Shown here: piece by piece, positions 1-9,270 of the stretch
Layout: every line of letters begins with the position of its first letter
Numbering within the stretch: the stretch's first letter is position 1
Source: Agrobacterium tumefaciens
GTDB taxonomy: Bacteria > Pseudomonadota > Alphaproteobacteria > Rhizobiales > Rhizobiaceae
Assembly: GCA_017744915.1 (NCBI GenBank)
Contig: JAGIAH010000009.1
Location: 310,001 to 374,000, forward strand
Direction of reading: 5' to 3'
Length of the DNA stretch: 64,000 nucleotides
Program-made: the position numbers and the translations under genes
The notes under the pieces: generated by a model
Database searches by the model: none
Seen by the model: the letters and a program-made list of their open reading frames with translations, nothing else
Told to the model about the DNA's origin: nothing

Positions 1-426
1 GCGGCTTTCCTTGCCGAGCGCCTCGGCCTGCCGATGATCTATTGCCGCAAGAAGCCGAAAGGCCATGGCCGCAACGCCCAGATCGAAGGTCATATGCCGG
101 AAGGTGCCCGCGTTCTCGTCATCGAGGATCTGACGACGGCCGGCGGCTCGATGTTCACTTTCATCGATGCCATCCGCGCGGCGGGTGGTATTGTCGATCA
201 TGGCATCGCGCTCTTTTATTACGGTATCTTCGAAGAGGCCGAAGCACGTTTCGCCAATGGCAATGTCAAGCTGCATTACCTGACGACCTGGCGCGACGTT
301 CTGGCGGTTGCCCGGGCTGAAAAACTGTTCGATGAAAAGACCCTGTCCGAGGTCGAGGCCTTCCTTGATAATCCGCTGCCCTGGTCTGCAAAGCGCGGCG
401 GTGTCAGCGAATTGCCGCAATCTTAA
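1..426 (+). CDS. pyrE: Orotate phosphoribosyltransferase, 3' part
   Basis: Open at the left edge: the frame is read from base 1, so the N-terminus lies outside the window and 141 residues are visible. The enzyme joins orotate to PRPP to give OMP in pyrimidine synthesis. The PRPP-binding signature [13 protein letters not shown] is at about bases 112-150 and is diagnostic of type I phosphoribosyltransferases; the upstream KKxKGHG segment fits the OPRTase flexible loop. The C-terminus is longer than in the E. coli enzyme, as I recall for rhizobial PyrE. Another pyrimidine gene, pyrD, is about 53 kb away and not linked. The family call is secure. Confidence 0.93.
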   Translation, partial: AAFLAERLGLPMIYCRKKPKGHGRNAQIEGHMPEGARVLVIEDLTTAGGSMFTFIDAIRAAGGIVDHGIALFYYGIFEEAEARFANGNVKLHYLTTWRDVLAVARAEKLFDEKTLSEVEAFLDNPLPWSAKRGGVSELPQS

Positions 427-526
427 TTTCGGATGCGGCCAGCCCGGTTTTGCGGCTGGCCTTCCGATCGATCTTCGTCTAAATCGATTTAAGTCCATTT
501 GATTTGCTGTTTTGAGGAGGACCGTA

Positions 527-1453
527 ATGATCCTGTGTTGTGGTGAAGCCCTGATCGACATGCTGCCCCGGCAGACGACGCTGGGTGAGGCGGGTTTTGC
601 CCCCTATGCTGGCGGAGCGGTCTTCAACACGGCAATTGCGCTGGGGCGTCTCGGCGTTCCGGCCGCTTTCTTCACCGGTCTTTCCGATGACATGATGGGC
701 GATATCCTGCGCGAGACCCTGCGCGCCAGCAAGGTGGATTTCAGCTATTGCGCCACCCTTTCGCGCCCCACCACCATCGCCTTCGTTAAGCTGGTGGATG
801 GCCACGCGACCTATGCCTTTTACGACGAGAACACCGCCGGCCGGATGATCACCGAAGCCGAACTTCCGGCATTGGGCGCCGATTGCGAAGCGCTGCATTT
901 CGGTGCCATCAGCCTCATCCCGGAACCCTGCGGCAGCACCTATGAGGCGCTGATGACGCGCGAGCACGAGACCCGCGTCATCTCGCTCGATCCGAATATC
1001 CGCCCCGGTTTCATCAAGGACAAGCAGTCCCATATGGCCCGCATCCGCCGCATGGCCGCCATGTCGGATATCGTCAAATTCTCGGATGAGGACCTGGCGT
1101 GGTTCGGCCTTGAAGGCGACGAGGATACGCTTGCCCGCCACTGGCTGCACCATGGCGCAAAACTGGTCGTCGTCACCCGTGGTGCCAAGGGTGCCGTGGG
1201 TTACAGCGCCAATCTCAAGGTGGAAGTTGCCTCCGAGCGGGTAGAGGTGGTCGATACGGTCGGCGCCGGAGATACGTTCGATGCCGGCATTCTCGCTTCG
1301 CTGAAAATGCAGGGCCTGCTGACCAAGGCGCAGGTGGCGTCGCTGAGCGAAGAACAGATCAGGAAGGCTTTGGCGCTGGGCGCGAAAGCCGCAGCGGTCA
1401 CCGTTTCGCGCGCAGGTGCAAATCCGCCCTTCGCGCATGAAATCGGTTTGTGA
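527..1453 (+). CDS. PfkB-family fructokinase
   Basis: A 308-residue sugar kinase of the ribokinase/PfkB fold, probably phosphorylating fructose at O6 with ATP. The N-terminal CCGEALIDMLP and AGGAVFNTAIALGRLG segments are the substrate-binding half. DTVGAGDTFDAG near residue 245 is the PfkB signature 2 with the catalytic Asp and anion hole. The ATG at 527 is preceded by a strong GAGGAGG; an upstream in-frame TTG at 512 is less likely. A little over 100 bp separates it from pyrE. pgi on the other strand would take its product fructose 6-phosphate on. Fructokinase is inferred; another hexose is possible. Confidence 0.85.
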   Translation: MILCCGEALIDMLPRQTTLGEAGFAPYAGGAVFNTAIALGRLGVPAAFFTGLSDDMMGDILRETLRASKVDFSYCATLSRPTTIAFVKLVDGHATYAFYDENTAGRMITEAELPALGADCEALHFGAISLIPEPCGSTYEALMTREHETRVISLDPNIRPGFIKDKQSHMARIRRMAAMSDIVKFSDEDLAWFGLEGDEDTLARHWLHHGAKLVVVTRGAKGAVGYSANLKVEVASERVEVVDTVGAGDTFDAGILASLKMQGLLTKAQVASLSEEQIRKALALGAKAAAVTVSRAGANPPFAHEIGL

Positions 1454-1577
1454 AGGGCACGGTTGAACCATTTTGAAAAGGTGGTTCAACGCTCTTCCCG
1501 GCGCCAAAGCCGTAAAAAACCGTTATTTCGCGATTATCAAGCTTGTCTCCGCTGTTTTTTCACGAAACAAGCATCGC

Positions 1578-2543
1578 ATGAGCGTTCCCAAAACCCATCC
1601 TTTCGATTTCGACCCCAGCTATGGCATGCAGCGCGAGCAATTGCTCGCCATTACCCCACCGGAAGCGCCGCCGGGTTTTGATGATTTCTGGAAGAAGCGC
1701 TATCGCCGTGCGCTCGCAACAGATCCGCGGCCGGTGCTGCGCAGGAGCAAGTTAACCCACGCCCGCTGGCAGGTCCTCGATCTTTCCTACACATCCACCG
1801 ACGGCTTCCGTATCGGCGGATGGCTGCTTTTGCCGCGCGAGGGGCAGGTGCGGCGCGGCCTCGTCGTCGGGCACGGTTATGGCGGCCGTGAGGCTCCGGA
1901 TTTCGATGTGCCGGTGGAGGAAACGGCTGTGTTGTTTCCCTGTTTTCGCGGGCTTTCGCTCAGTGCATGTCCGCCGATTTCGCCCGATCCGGCCCTTCAT
2001 GTCCTCTACAATATCGACAGGAAGGATGACTACATCATCGGTGGTTGCGTCGATGATCTGTGGGTCGCCGTTTCGACGCTTGTCAGCCTTTATCCCTGGC
2101 TGGAAGGGCAGGTGGGGTATAGCGGCATCAGCTTCGGCGGCGGCATCGGCGCCCTGGCCATCCCTTTCGACGCGCGTATAGATCGGGGCCATCTGGTGGT
2201 GCCGACCTTTGGCCACCGGCCGTTCTGGCTGACGCTGCCTACCGTCGGCAGCGCGGATGCGGTCCAGACCTATCAGAAGACCCACGCCAATGTGCTCGAA
2301 ACCCTGCGCCTGTTCGATGCCGCCTGTGCCGCAACTCGAATAAAGGTGCCGATGCTGGTCGCGCCCGCGCTTTTTGATCCGGCAGTCGCACCGCCCTGCC
2401 AGTTCGCGGTGGCCAATGCTTTGCCGCAATCAAAATTTAATGAAATCTTCATCCTAGACGCAGGCCATTTCGATTACCCTGACAGCGCATCGCAAGATGC
2501 GGTCCACAAGGACAAGGTCAGACGGTTTTTCAAGGTGCCATGA
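1578..2543 (+). CDS. Acetylxylan esterase / cephalosporin-C deacetylase family hydrolase
   Basis: A 321-residue alpha/beta-hydrolase of the AXE1 family (carbohydrate esterase family 7 type), which removes acetyl groups from xylo-oligosaccharides or related acetyl esters. The oxyanion-side GHGYGG follows the first strands, the nucleophile elbow GISFGGG places Ser at about 185, and DAGHFDYP near the C-terminus gives the catalytic His at about 297. The length matches cytoplasmic CE7 enzymes and there is no signal peptide. A longer frame opens at 1473, but those 35 residues do not resemble the family, so I prefer 1578. The stop overlaps the next start (ATGA), implying co-translation. Confidence 0.8.
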   Translation: MSVPKTHPFDFDPSYGMQREQLLAITPPEAPPGFDDFWKKRYRRALATDPRPVLRRSKLTHARWQVLDLSYTSTDGFRIGGWLLLPREGQVRRGLVVGHGYGGREAPDFDVPVEETAVLFPCFRGLSLSACPPISPDPALHVLYNIDRKDDYIIGGCVDDLWVAVSTLVSLYPWLEGQVGYSGISFGGGIGALAIPFDARIDRGHLVVPTFGHRPFWLTLPTVGSADAVQTYQKTHANVLETLRLFDAACAATRIKVPMLVAPALFDPAVAPPCQFAVANALPQSKFNEIFILDAGHFDYPDSASQDAVHKDKVRRFFKVP

Positions 2544-3268
2544 AACGCGAATATCTCCGCTGGTATAGTCACAGGCTCCATCGCGACATGGAGCTCCTGA
2601 TATTCGGTCATGCCGGCGCGAAGGTGCTGATGTTCCCGACACGCGACGGGCGCTTCTTCGAATATGAGGAATTGGGCATCGTCGATAGCCTTTCCGACAA
2701 GCTGGAGGCCGGCCACCTCCAGCTTTATTGTATCGAGGGTCTGGCACGGGAAAGTTTTTACGCGGGCCATAACCATCCCGCCGACCGTGTGCGCCGTCAC
2801 GCGGCACTTGAGGCCTATATTCTCAACGAAGTGCTGCCGCTGATGGCGGAGAAAAACCCGGACGGCGACACGATCGTGCAGGGTTGCAGCCTCGGTGCCT
2901 TTCAGGCGGCGAGCCTCGTCTTCCGCCACCCGCATCTTTTCACCAAGCTCGTCGCCTTTTCCGGCCGCTATGACCTGACGATGAAGGTGGAATCCTTCGG
3001 TGATCTGTTCGACGGCTATTATGACGACGACGTCTATTTCCACATGCCGAGCCACTTCCTGCCCGGCCTTGCCTGCCCCTGGCGGCTCGACAGTCTGCGC
3101 CGCATCGACATGGTCTTCACCATCGGCGATGCCGACCCGTTTCTCGACAACAACCATCATCTGAGCCGTTTGCTTTCAGACAAGCAGGTGGGGCATCAGA
3201 TGCATGTCTGGGAGGGGCGCGCCCATCGTGCCGGTGCGTGGCGGAAGATGGCAGCGCTTTATATTTGA
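2540..3268 (+). CDS. Putative esterase (esterase D-like alpha/beta-hydrolase)
   Basis: A 242-residue protein whose start overlaps the preceding esterase stop by four bases. It resembles the Esterase/EstD family (PF00756 type). A GCSLGAF nucleophile elbow puts Ser at about 117, an Asp follows in the GDADPF strand, and His is near 229 in EGRAHRAG. No signal peptide is visible, so it is cytoplasmic. The tight coupling suggests both hydrolases handle the same imported ester or acetylated sugar, but the substrate cannot be read from sequence. Fold and catalytic triad are good; the specific reaction is unknown. Confidence 0.7.
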   Translation: MKREYLRWYSHRLHRDMELLIFGHAGAKVLMFPTRDGRFFEYEELGIVDSLSDKLEAGHLQLYCIEGLARESFYAGHNHPADRVRRHAALEAYILNEVLPLMAEKNPDGDTIVQGCSLGAFQAASLVFRHPHLFTKLVAFSGRYDLTMKVESFGDLFDGYYDDDVYFHMPSHFLPGLACPWRLDSLRRIDMVFTIGDADPFLDNNHHLSRLLSDKQVGHQMHVWEGRAHRAGAWRKMAALYI

Positions 3269-3283
3269 AGACGCAGCGCCGTC

Positions 3284-4153
3284 TCACGTCAAAAGAAATT
3301 CCATCAGTGCGTTCTGCGCATGCAGAAGATAGGCCTTGGCGGCCCGGCTTTGGCAGGCCGGGTGCAGCATGGCGTCTGCAGTTACTTCCTGTCCACGGGC
3401 GACCGGCGGGCAGGGCAAAAAGATCGTGTCAGGCCTCATCCTGTCGAGAAGAGACGCGGATATGCTAAAAGCGGCAAGATCGTGATCCGATCCGGCAGGC
3501 CAGGAATCGGTAATGATCACATCCGCGTCGAGCAACTCCGTGATGTCGGAGCTTGTCCTGAAGTTTGAATTGGTGAGCGCGGGATCGGTGACATGCCATT
3601 GATCGGGATAGACCTGCGTGACCTGAATCGGCAGGGATATCGAGGCCTCTACCCATGAGCGTAGAATATTGGCATCCGGCGCCACACCCACAATTTTGAG
3701 GCCGTCTATACGGCCCCTCACACTTTTGACGTAGGCCAAATCGCCAAGCGTTTCGCATGGATGATTGGATCTGGTCCGCGCGTTGATGACGGGTGCACTC
3801 ATTTCGGCTGCAAGTGCTCGCAGGGTCGAGAGTTCTTTCGTGCGGACAGTCAGCAGGTCGAACCAATTGTCGAGATAGCCCGCCAGATCGACAATTTCTT
3901 CGCGGCCATTAAAGCTGATTGGAATGGTGACGCAAATGCCGCCCATCGCCTGAATACCAAGATCGAAGGCTGCGGTATTGCGCCAGCCGGTGTCGTCAAC
4001 GATCAGCCCGACGCGCTTTCCCTTGAGAGTTTGTGGCATGGTGGCCGTCGACCAGTGCCCGGCCAGACTGCCGGCACGGTCCATGATCGACAGGACCGCA
4101 TCCGAGGGCAGATCATGAAACTCCAGGAAATCCTTTCCCAGCCGGAACGGCAT
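3284..4153 (-). CDS. Divergent ornithine/aspartate carbamoyltransferase-like protein
   Basis: A 289-residue protein on the OTCase fold. The ATG at 4153 follows a GGAGGTG ribosome site; frame upstream of it is untranslated. Alignment by eye to the true ArgF in this window shows the carbamoyl-phosphate loop S-T-R-T-R replaced by G-W-R-N-T, HPCQ changed to HPCE, and the ornithine-loop HCLP changed to PCPP, while the FDxGxxxxGG, HPC and RGxEV landmarks stay. The chemistry is therefore probably not classical ornithine transcarbamylation. It lies downstream of pgi beyond a terminator and converges with the esterase pair. It may be an uncharacterised transcarbamylase or a non-catalytic paralogue. 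Confidence 0.68.
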   Translation of the reverse strand: MPFRLGKDFLEFHDLPSDAVLSIMDRAGSLAGHWSTATMPQTLKGKRVGLIVDDTGWRNTAAFDLGIQAMGGICVTIPISFNGREEIVDLAGYLDNWFDLLTVRTKELSTLRALAAEMSAPVINARTRSNHPCETLGDLAYVKSVRGRIDGLKIVGVAPDANILRSWVEASISLPIQVTQVYPDQWHVTDPALTNSNFRTSSDITELLDADVIITDSWPAGSDHDLAAFSISASLLDRMRPDTIFLPCPPVARGQEVTADAMLHPACQSRAAKAYLLHAQNALMEFLLT

Positions 4154-4189
4154 AGGCACCTCCAAAACGACATCCCATCCATGCTGTAT

Positions 4190-4220
4190 TAAAAAAAGCC
4201 GGAAGTTTCCTTCCGGCTCT
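4190..4220 (-). terminator. Rho-independent terminator of pgi
   Basis: Read on the minus strand, an 8-bp GC-rich stem (AGCCGGAA / TTCCGGCT) with a six-base loop is followed by a run of seven T. It lies just after the pgi stop and before the OTCase-like start, so it separates the two units. Confidence 0.85.
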
Positions 4221-4243
4221 CGCAAGATCATGGCGGTTGAGTT

Positions 4244-5869
4244 TTATCCAGCCAGACCGGCAAGCGTCTTCACCAGCCCCTGTGTCGAGCTGTCATGGCC
4301 GGCGGCACTTTCCTTGCCTTCGACGACGGGAAGCAGGCCCGTTGCCAGTTCCTTGCCAAGCTCCACGCCCCACTGGTCGAAGGAGTTGATGCGGAACAGC
4401 ACGCCTTCCACGAAAACGCGGTGTTCGTAAAGTGCGATGAGGCGGCCGAGTGCGAAAGGCGTCAGCCTGTCGTAAACGAAGGTGATGGAGGGGCGGTTGC
4501 CGGTGAAGACGCGGTGCGGCGCGATGAAATCGGCCAGTTTGTCTTCCATGCCCTTGGAGGTGAGCTGGGCTTTGGCCTCGGCAAGCGTGCGTCCCTTCAT
4601 TAGCGCTTCCGACTGCGCGAGGCAATTGGCGATGAGAAGCTGGTGCTGATGGCGCAGTTCCGGCTCGAAACCATTGGCGGCGATCATGAATTCCGCCGGA
4701 ATGACGCTCGTGCCCTGGTGGATCAGCTGGTAGAAGGCGTGCTGGCCGTTGGTGCCAGGCTCGCCCCAGACGACCGGGCCGGACTGGCCTTCGACCGGCT
4801 TGCCGTCAATGGTCACACCCTTGCCGTTCGATTCCATGTCCAGCTGCTGAAGATAGGCCGGGAAACGCGACAGGCGCTGATCATAGGGCAGGATCGCGCG
4901 TGTCGGATAGTTCAGTACGTTACGGTTATAGAAGCCGATGAGGCCGAGCAGCATCGGCAGGTTTTCGCGGATCGGCGCCTCGCGGAAGTGGCGATCCATG
5001 GCATGTGCGCCATCCAGGAACTTGCCGAAATTGTCCGGCCCGATGGCGATCATCAGCGGCAGGCCGATGGCCGACCAGATCGAATAACGTCCGCCAACCC
5101 AGTCCCAGAAACCGAAGATGCGATCGCTTTCGATGCCGAAGGCGGCGACCTTTTCCAGCGCGGTGGAAACGGCGGCGAAGTGATGCTTGACCGCGTTTTC
5201 ACCCAGCTTTTCGGCGATGAAGCGGCGCGCGGTGGCGGCATTCGTCATCGTTTCGATGGTGGTGAAGGTCTTCGACGCCACGATGAAGAGCGAGGTTTCC
5301 GGGTCGATGAGCTTCAGCGTATCGGCAATATGTGCGCCATCGATATTGGAAACGAAATGCGCGCGTGGGCCGTCATGGAAAGGTGCGAGCGCGAGCGTCG
5401 CCATCACCGGGCCGAGGTCGGAGCCGCCAATGCCGATATTGATGACGTCGGTGATTTTTTTGCCCGTCGCGCCCTTGAGCGAACCGGAACGAATGGCATC
5501 GGCAAACTTGCCCATGGCAGCGAGAACGCCATTCACATCCGGCATAACATCCTTGCCGTCCACGAGAACCGGCGTGTTGGAGCGATTGCGCAGTGCGGTA
5601 TGCAGCACGGCACGATCTTCGGTGAAGTTGATGGCCTTGCCGGAGAACATTTCCTCACGCTTGGCCTCGACACCGCCCTCGCGCGCGAGCTGTTCGAGAA
5701 GGGTTATGATCTCCTCGTTCACTGCGCATTTGGAGTAATCCATCAGCAGGTCATCGAATTGCGCGCTGAAACGGCTGAATCTCTTGTCGTCGGCCGCAAA
5801 GGCGGCGCGAAGATCGGTTGCGGCTGTGCTGCTTGCCGTTGCTTTCAGTTTTTCGATGGTGGCCTGCAT
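4244..5869 (-). CDS. pgi: Glucose-6-phosphate isomerase
   Basis: A 541-residue phosphoglucose isomerase interconverting glucose 6-phosphate and fructose 6-phosphate in the cytoplasm. PGI signature 1 appears as [14 protein letters not shown] mid-protein. Signature 2 lies in the C-terminal third, from [10 protein letters not shown] through [12 protein letters not shown] and including the catalytic Lys. The sugar-phosphate SIS loop SKTFTTIET is also present. The length is close to the roughly 549 residues of the E. coli enzyme. It lies about 130 bp downstream of fadD and is cut off from it by a terminator at 5969-5993, so it is probably transcribed separately. Confidence 0.96.
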   Translation of the reverse strand: MQATIEKLKATASSTAATDLRAAFAADDKRFSRFSAQFDDLLMDYSKCAVNEEIITLLEQLAREGGVEAKREEMFSGKAINFTEDRAVLHTALRNRSNTPVLVDGKDVMPDVNGVLAAMGKFADAIRSGSLKGATGKKITDVINIGIGGSDLGPVMATLALAPFHDGPRAHFVSNIDGAHIADTLKLIDPETSLFIVASKTFTTIETMTNAATARRFIAEKLGENAVKHHFAAVSTALEKVAAFGIESDRIFGFWDWVGGRYSIWSAIGLPLMIAIGPDNFGKFLDGAHAMDRHFREAPIRENLPMLLGLIGFYNRNVLNYPTRAILPYDQRLSRFPAYLQQLDMESNGKGVTIDGKPVEGQSGPVVWGEPGTNGQHAFYQLIHQGTSVIPAEFMIAANGFEPELRHQHQLLIANCLAQSEALMKGRTLAEAKAQLTSKGMEDKLADFIAPHRVFTGNRPSITFVYDRLTPFALGRLIALYEHRVFVEGVLFRINSFDQWGVELGKELATGLLPVVEGKESAAGHDSSTQGLVKTLAGLAG

Positions 5870-5968
5870 CTTGTGCTCCTCGGCTTCCGTGGAAGGATGA
5901 GGAAACTATTCTTTTTCCGGCGGCCAAATCAAGGCGACTTCGATAAAAGAAAAGGGCCGGGAGAAAAG

Positions 5969-5993
5969 AAAAGAGCCGGTCGCCCGGCTCTTC
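5969..5993 (-). terminator. Rho-independent terminator of fadD
   Basis: On the minus strand, AAGAGCCGG and CCGGCTCTT form a 9-bp stem with a short loop, followed by a T-rich TTTTCTTTTC tract. It is immediately downstream of the fadD stop. Confidence 0.8.
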
Positions 5994-5999
5994 CTTCGT

Positions 6000-7712
6000 T
6001 CAGTTCAGGTTGCGCAATTCGCGCCGCAAAATCTTGCCGACATTCGATTTCGGCAGCTCGGTGCGGAACTCGATGATCTTCGGCCGCTTGTAGTTCGTCA
6101 GGTTCTTGGCGCAGAAGGCCTTGAGTTCGGCTTCCGTGAGCGCCTGGTCCTTCTTGACGACGAAAAGCTTGACGGTTTCGCCGGAATGTTCGTCCGGAAC
6201 GCCGATTGCGGCGCATTCCAGCACGCCCGGATGGCTGGCGGCCACTTCCTCAACCTCGTTCGGATAGACGTTGAAACCGGAGACGAGGATCATGTCCTTC
6301 TTGCGGTCAACGATCTTGGTGTAACCGCGTTCATCCATGAACCCCATGTCGCCCGAGCGGAAGAAACCGTCCGCCGTCATGGCTTTTGCCGTCTCATCGG
6401 GCCGCTGCCAATAACCGGCCATGACCTGCGGGCCGCGAATGCAGATCTCACCGACTTCGCCGGTCGGCAGGCTGTTGCCGTCCTCGTCGCGAATGTCGAT
6501 TTCGGTCGAGGAGATGGGCAGGCCGATGGTGCCGCTAAATTCCCGGGAATCGAGGCGATTGACCGTTGCCACCGGCGATGTCTCGGAAAGACCGTAACCT
6601 TCGGCAATCGGGCAACCGACGATGGAAAGCCAGCGTTCCGCGACGGGTCTCTGCACGGCCATGCCGCCGCCGAGAACCAGAATGAGCGTCGACAGGTCGA
6701 GCTTGCGGAAATCCTCATTGTTCATCAGCGCATTGAAAAGCGTATTGATGCCGGGAAAAACATGCGGACGAAAATGCGACAGCTCCTTTACGAAGCCGGG
6801 AATATCGCGCGGATTGGCGATCAGCAGGTTGTGGCCGCCAAGTGCAATGCCCATCAGCGAATTCACCGTCAGCGCGAAGATGTGGCACAGCGGCAGCGCG
6901 CAGATGAAGTTCAGAACCTCCGGGCGGTCCTTGTGGCCGTTGAAGGCGGCGTCCAGCCACAGGCTGATCTGCGCCTTGTTGGCGAGAAGATTGGCATGGG
7001 TGAGAACCGCGCCCTTGGATACGCCCGTCGTTCCACCGGTATATTGCAGGAAGGCGATGTCCTGCGCGGTAAGGCTGACCGGTTTCAGGGAGGATCCCTG
7101 GCCTTCCTTCAGCATCGCCTTGAAGCTGATGGAGCCGGGGATGGCATAGGCAGGTACCAGTTTCTTGACCTTGCGAACCACCAGATTGACGATATGTCCC
7201 TTGAGGCCGAGAAGATCACCCATCGCCGCGACGACCACATGCCGGACGGCGGTTTTTGGCACCGCCTGCTGCGCCACATGGGCGAAGTTCTCCAGCACGA
7301 ACAGGGCTTTTGCGCCGGAATCCTTGAGCTGATGTTCCAGTTCGCGCGGCGTGTAGAGCGGATTGACATTGACCACGACCATGCCAGCCCGCAAAATTCC
7401 ATAAACCGCGACCGGATTTTGCAGGATGTTCGGCATCATCACCGCAACCCGGTCGCCTTTTTCCAGTCCTCTGGATTGCAGCCAGGCGGCGACCGCGCGG
7501 GTGTCGACGTCGAGCTCCCGGTAGGTCAGGGATTTTCCCATGCTGGAAAAGGCCTTGCGGTCGGCAAATTGCTTGCAGCTCTTTTCGAGAAGGTCGACGA
7601 GGGAGGCATTTGCCGAGGCGGGGATCTCTGAAGGCACGCCCGGCGGATAGGATGCCAGCCAGCGCTTGGCAACACCGACATTTTCCGGATGTCCCAGGGA
7701 CAATTCACTCAT
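6000..7712 (-). CDS. fadD: Long-chain fatty-acid-CoA ligase
   Basis: A 570-residue adenylate-forming enzyme that activates long-chain fatty acids to acyl-CoA for beta-oxidation, normally at the inner face of the cytoplasmic membrane. The ATP/AMP P-loop YTGGTTGVSKGA, the A5 motif GYGLSETSP, the SGDMG motif and the C-terminal hinge and lysine region VDRKKDMILVSGFNVYPNEVEE all occur in order. The ATG at 7712 has GGGAGGAG eight bases upstream; upstream in-frame codons have no such site. A candidate operator with an ACGTTTACGT core lies about 230 bp upstream. Length and motif set match FadD rather than short-chain synthetases. Confidence 0.92.
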   Translation of the reverse strand: MSELSLGHPENVGVAKRWLASYPPGVPSEIPASANASLVDLLEKSCKQFADRKAFSSMGKSLTYRELDVDTRAVAAWLQSRGLEKGDRVAVMMPNILQNPVAVYGILRAGMVVVNVNPLYTPRELEHQLKDSGAKALFVLENFAHVAQQAVPKTAVRHVVVAAMGDLLGLKGHIVNLVVRKVKKLVPAYAIPGSISFKAMLKEGQGSSLKPVSLTAQDIAFLQYTGGTTGVSKGAVLTHANLLANKAQISLWLDAAFNGHKDRPEVLNFICALPLCHIFALTVNSLMGIALGGHNLLIANPRDIPGFVKELSHFRPHVFPGINTLFNALMNNEDFRKLDLSTLILVLGGGMAVQRPVAERWLSIVGCPIAEGYGLSETSPVATVNRLDSREFSGTIGLPISSTEIDIRDEDGNSLPTGEVGEICIRGPQVMAGYWQRPDETAKAMTADGFFRSGDMGFMDERGYTKIVDRKKDMILVSGFNVYPNEVEEVAASHPGVLECAAIGVPDEHSGETVKLFVVKKDQALTEAELKAFCAKNLTNYKRPKIIEFRTELPKSNVGKILRRELRNLN

Positions 7713-7938
7713 GCTGCTCCTCCCAGAGTCTTTGTCGCGCCGTGCGTTCCATGAAACACGAGGGGGCGCTTTGTGCTGCCTGATAGTCACGAGGCTCCCA
7801 CATCAACCGGCCTAACCTGCCGGGCTGAGGGAACCTCATGTGGCGTCACCGGATCGACCGCTCCTCTCGCTCCCCGGTAACGAATGATAGACGCGTAATC
7901 CCTTGGCGTCCATCACATCGGTAAAGCCTATTTAACTC

Positions 7939-7957
7939 TAACGTAAACGTCAATATT
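7939..7957. promoter_or_regulatory. Candidate operator upstream of fadD
   Basis: On the minus strand the element reads TTGACGTTTACGTTA, an imperfect TTACG-N4-CGTAA dyad. A closely related element (TTTACGCGCACGTAA) precedes the nitronate monooxygenase gene at 18815-18842, and in both copies the plus strand continues with GTCAATAT. This resembles, from memory, the LiuR/fatty-acid-catabolism operators of proteobacteria; the regulator is not in the window. Confidence 0.4.
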
Positions 7958-8022
7958 GCTGCCGCACATCTCGCCAACTCGTGAAGAGAAACACATTTTC
8001 CCGACTTTTTTGACTTTAATCC

Positions 8023-8037
8023 TGATTTGAGCGATCA
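8023..8037. promoter_or_regulatory. Iron-responsive (RirA-type) operator, unit 1
   Basis: TGATTTGAGCGATCA fits the rhizobial iron-responsive operator TGA-N9-TCA exactly. It sits about 30 bp before the chosen start of the iron ABC ATPase gene. Similar elements lie at 9207-9221 and 12136-12150. Confidence 0.6.
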
Positions 8038-8068
8038 ACATAATTCGCAAAGCAGGGCAGGATTGGAA

Positions 8069-9118
8069 ATGGCAGGCAGCGCAGCGCTTGAACTGAAATC
8101 GGTGGGAAAAAGATTTGGCGATACGGATGTTCTGTCCGATATCGATCTTGCCGTTGAACGTGGCGAAATTATTTGTCTGGTGGGACGCTCCGGCTGTGGA
8201 AAATCGACTTTGCTGCGTATTGTGGCTGGCGTAGAAACACCGGATCGCGGCAGCGTTTCCTTAAATGGCAATGTTGTTGCCGGGTCTGCTGCCTTTGTCG
8301 AACCGGAAAAGCGCAATATTGGTTTCGTCTTTCAGGATTACGCGCTGTTCCCGCACCTGACGGTGGAGCAGAACGTCATGTTCGGTCTCCGGTCGCTGCC
8401 GAAGGCCGAGGCGCGCCGCCGTGCTGCGGAAATGATCGATCATGTTCATCTGCAGGATCTGGCTAAACGTTATCCGCACACGCTTTCGGGTGGCGAGCAG
8501 CAGCGCGTGGCACTTGCCCGTGCGCTTGCCCCGCAGCCCGGCCTGCTGCTGATGGATGAGCCCTTTTCCAATCTGGACCGTGGATTGCGCGACAGCGTGC
8601 GTGAGGAAACGCTCGGCCTTCTGCGGCAACTGGGCACCACGGCGATCATGGTCACCCATGATCCGGAGGAGGCGTTATCGGCAGGTGACCGTGTGGTGCT
8701 GATGCAGCGCGGGCGCATCGTCCAAAGTGGTACGGGTTACGAAATCCACGACAATCCCAAAACCCGCTATGCCGCCGATTTTTTCTGCGCCTTCAACAAG
8801 ATCGAAGGCCGGGTGAAACAGGGCCGCGTCGAGACGCCGCTCGGGCTGCTGGGCGATGCTTCCGATCTGCCGGATGGTCTTGCCGCAGTCGCATATGTTC
8901 GCCCCAATGCGATTTCGATCATCGAGGATGGCGCCGCCAAAGAGGGCATTGCCGGCGAAATATCGAGCCGTGTCTTCCTCGGCGAGATCGAGCAGCTTGG
9001 CATAGCCGTGCCTGGACTGCCCGCCGATCTGCGCGTCAGGACGATGCAGCGCACGCCCGCCAGAACCAAGGCCGTACGCTTTGGCATCGATCCCAAGGGG
9101 GTCCTCATATTTACCTGA
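8069..9118 (+). CDS. Ferric-iron ABC transporter, ATP-binding protein (FbpC-like)
   Basis: A 349-residue ABC ATPase that would energise ferric-ion import. It shows the Walker A GRSGCGKS, Q-loop FQDYALFPH, signature LSGGEQQRVALARA, Walker B LLLMDEP and the H-loop TMVTH-type segment. A TOBE-like C-terminal domain follows from about residue 240. The start at 8069 is preceded by AGGA; an upstream TTG at 8027 would place the start inside the RirA-type box and is rejected. It precedes the binding protein and permease by 152 bp with a separate iron box. Assignment to iron rather than polyamine or sulfate rests on those neighbours. Confidence 0.85.
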   Translation: MAGSAALELKSVGKRFGDTDVLSDIDLAVERGEIICLVGRSGCGKSTLLRIVAGVETPDRGSVSLNGNVVAGSAAFVEPEKRNIGFVFQDYALFPHLTVEQNVMFGLRSLPKAEARRRAAEMIDHVHLQDLAKRYPHTLSGGEQQRVALARALAPQPGLLLMDEPFSNLDRGLRDSVREETLGLLRQLGTTAIMVTHDPEEALSAGDRVVLMQRGRIVQSGTGYEIHDNPKTRYAADFFCAFNKIEGRVKQGRVETPLGLLGDASDLPDGLAAVAYVRPNAISIIEDGAAKEGIAGEISSRVFLGEIEQLGIAVPGLPADLRVRTMQRTPARTKAVRFGIDPKGVLIFT

Positions 9119-9206
9119 AGTTGAATGAGCGGATTGGCCTTTTTATTCCCGCCCTGTTTTCAACTCTTGGTGATCAAGGACGTGCGAAAAACCGAGAAAT
9201 AAAACT

Positions 9207-9221
9207 TGATTTGCACCGTCA
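9207..9221. promoter_or_regulatory. Iron-responsive (RirA-type) operator, unit 2
   Basis: TGATTTGCACCGTCA matches TGA-N9-TCA and ends 49 bp before the ATG of the ferric-iron binding protein, a position where a repressor would overlap the promoter. Confidence 0.62.
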
Positions 9222-9270
9222 TGTATGATGTTTGCTCCCCTATTGCCGCTATCGGAGAGGGAGACACCAT

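Larger units (their letters stand above)
7713..8068. other. Divergent intergenic region between fadD and the iron ABC ATPase
   Basis: A 356-bp non-coding stretch carrying the fadD leader, a small CCGGC/GCCGG hairpin near 7807-7823, a candidate fatty-acid regulator site at 7939-7957 and a RirA-type element at 8023-8037. No protein-coding frame with a ribosome site was seen. Confidence 0.6.

Noticed and set aside
4643-6076. Plus-strand frame of about 477 codons opposite pgi
   Set aside because: Antisense to a fully supported pgi and runs through the fadD terminator; composition is that of a shadow frame.
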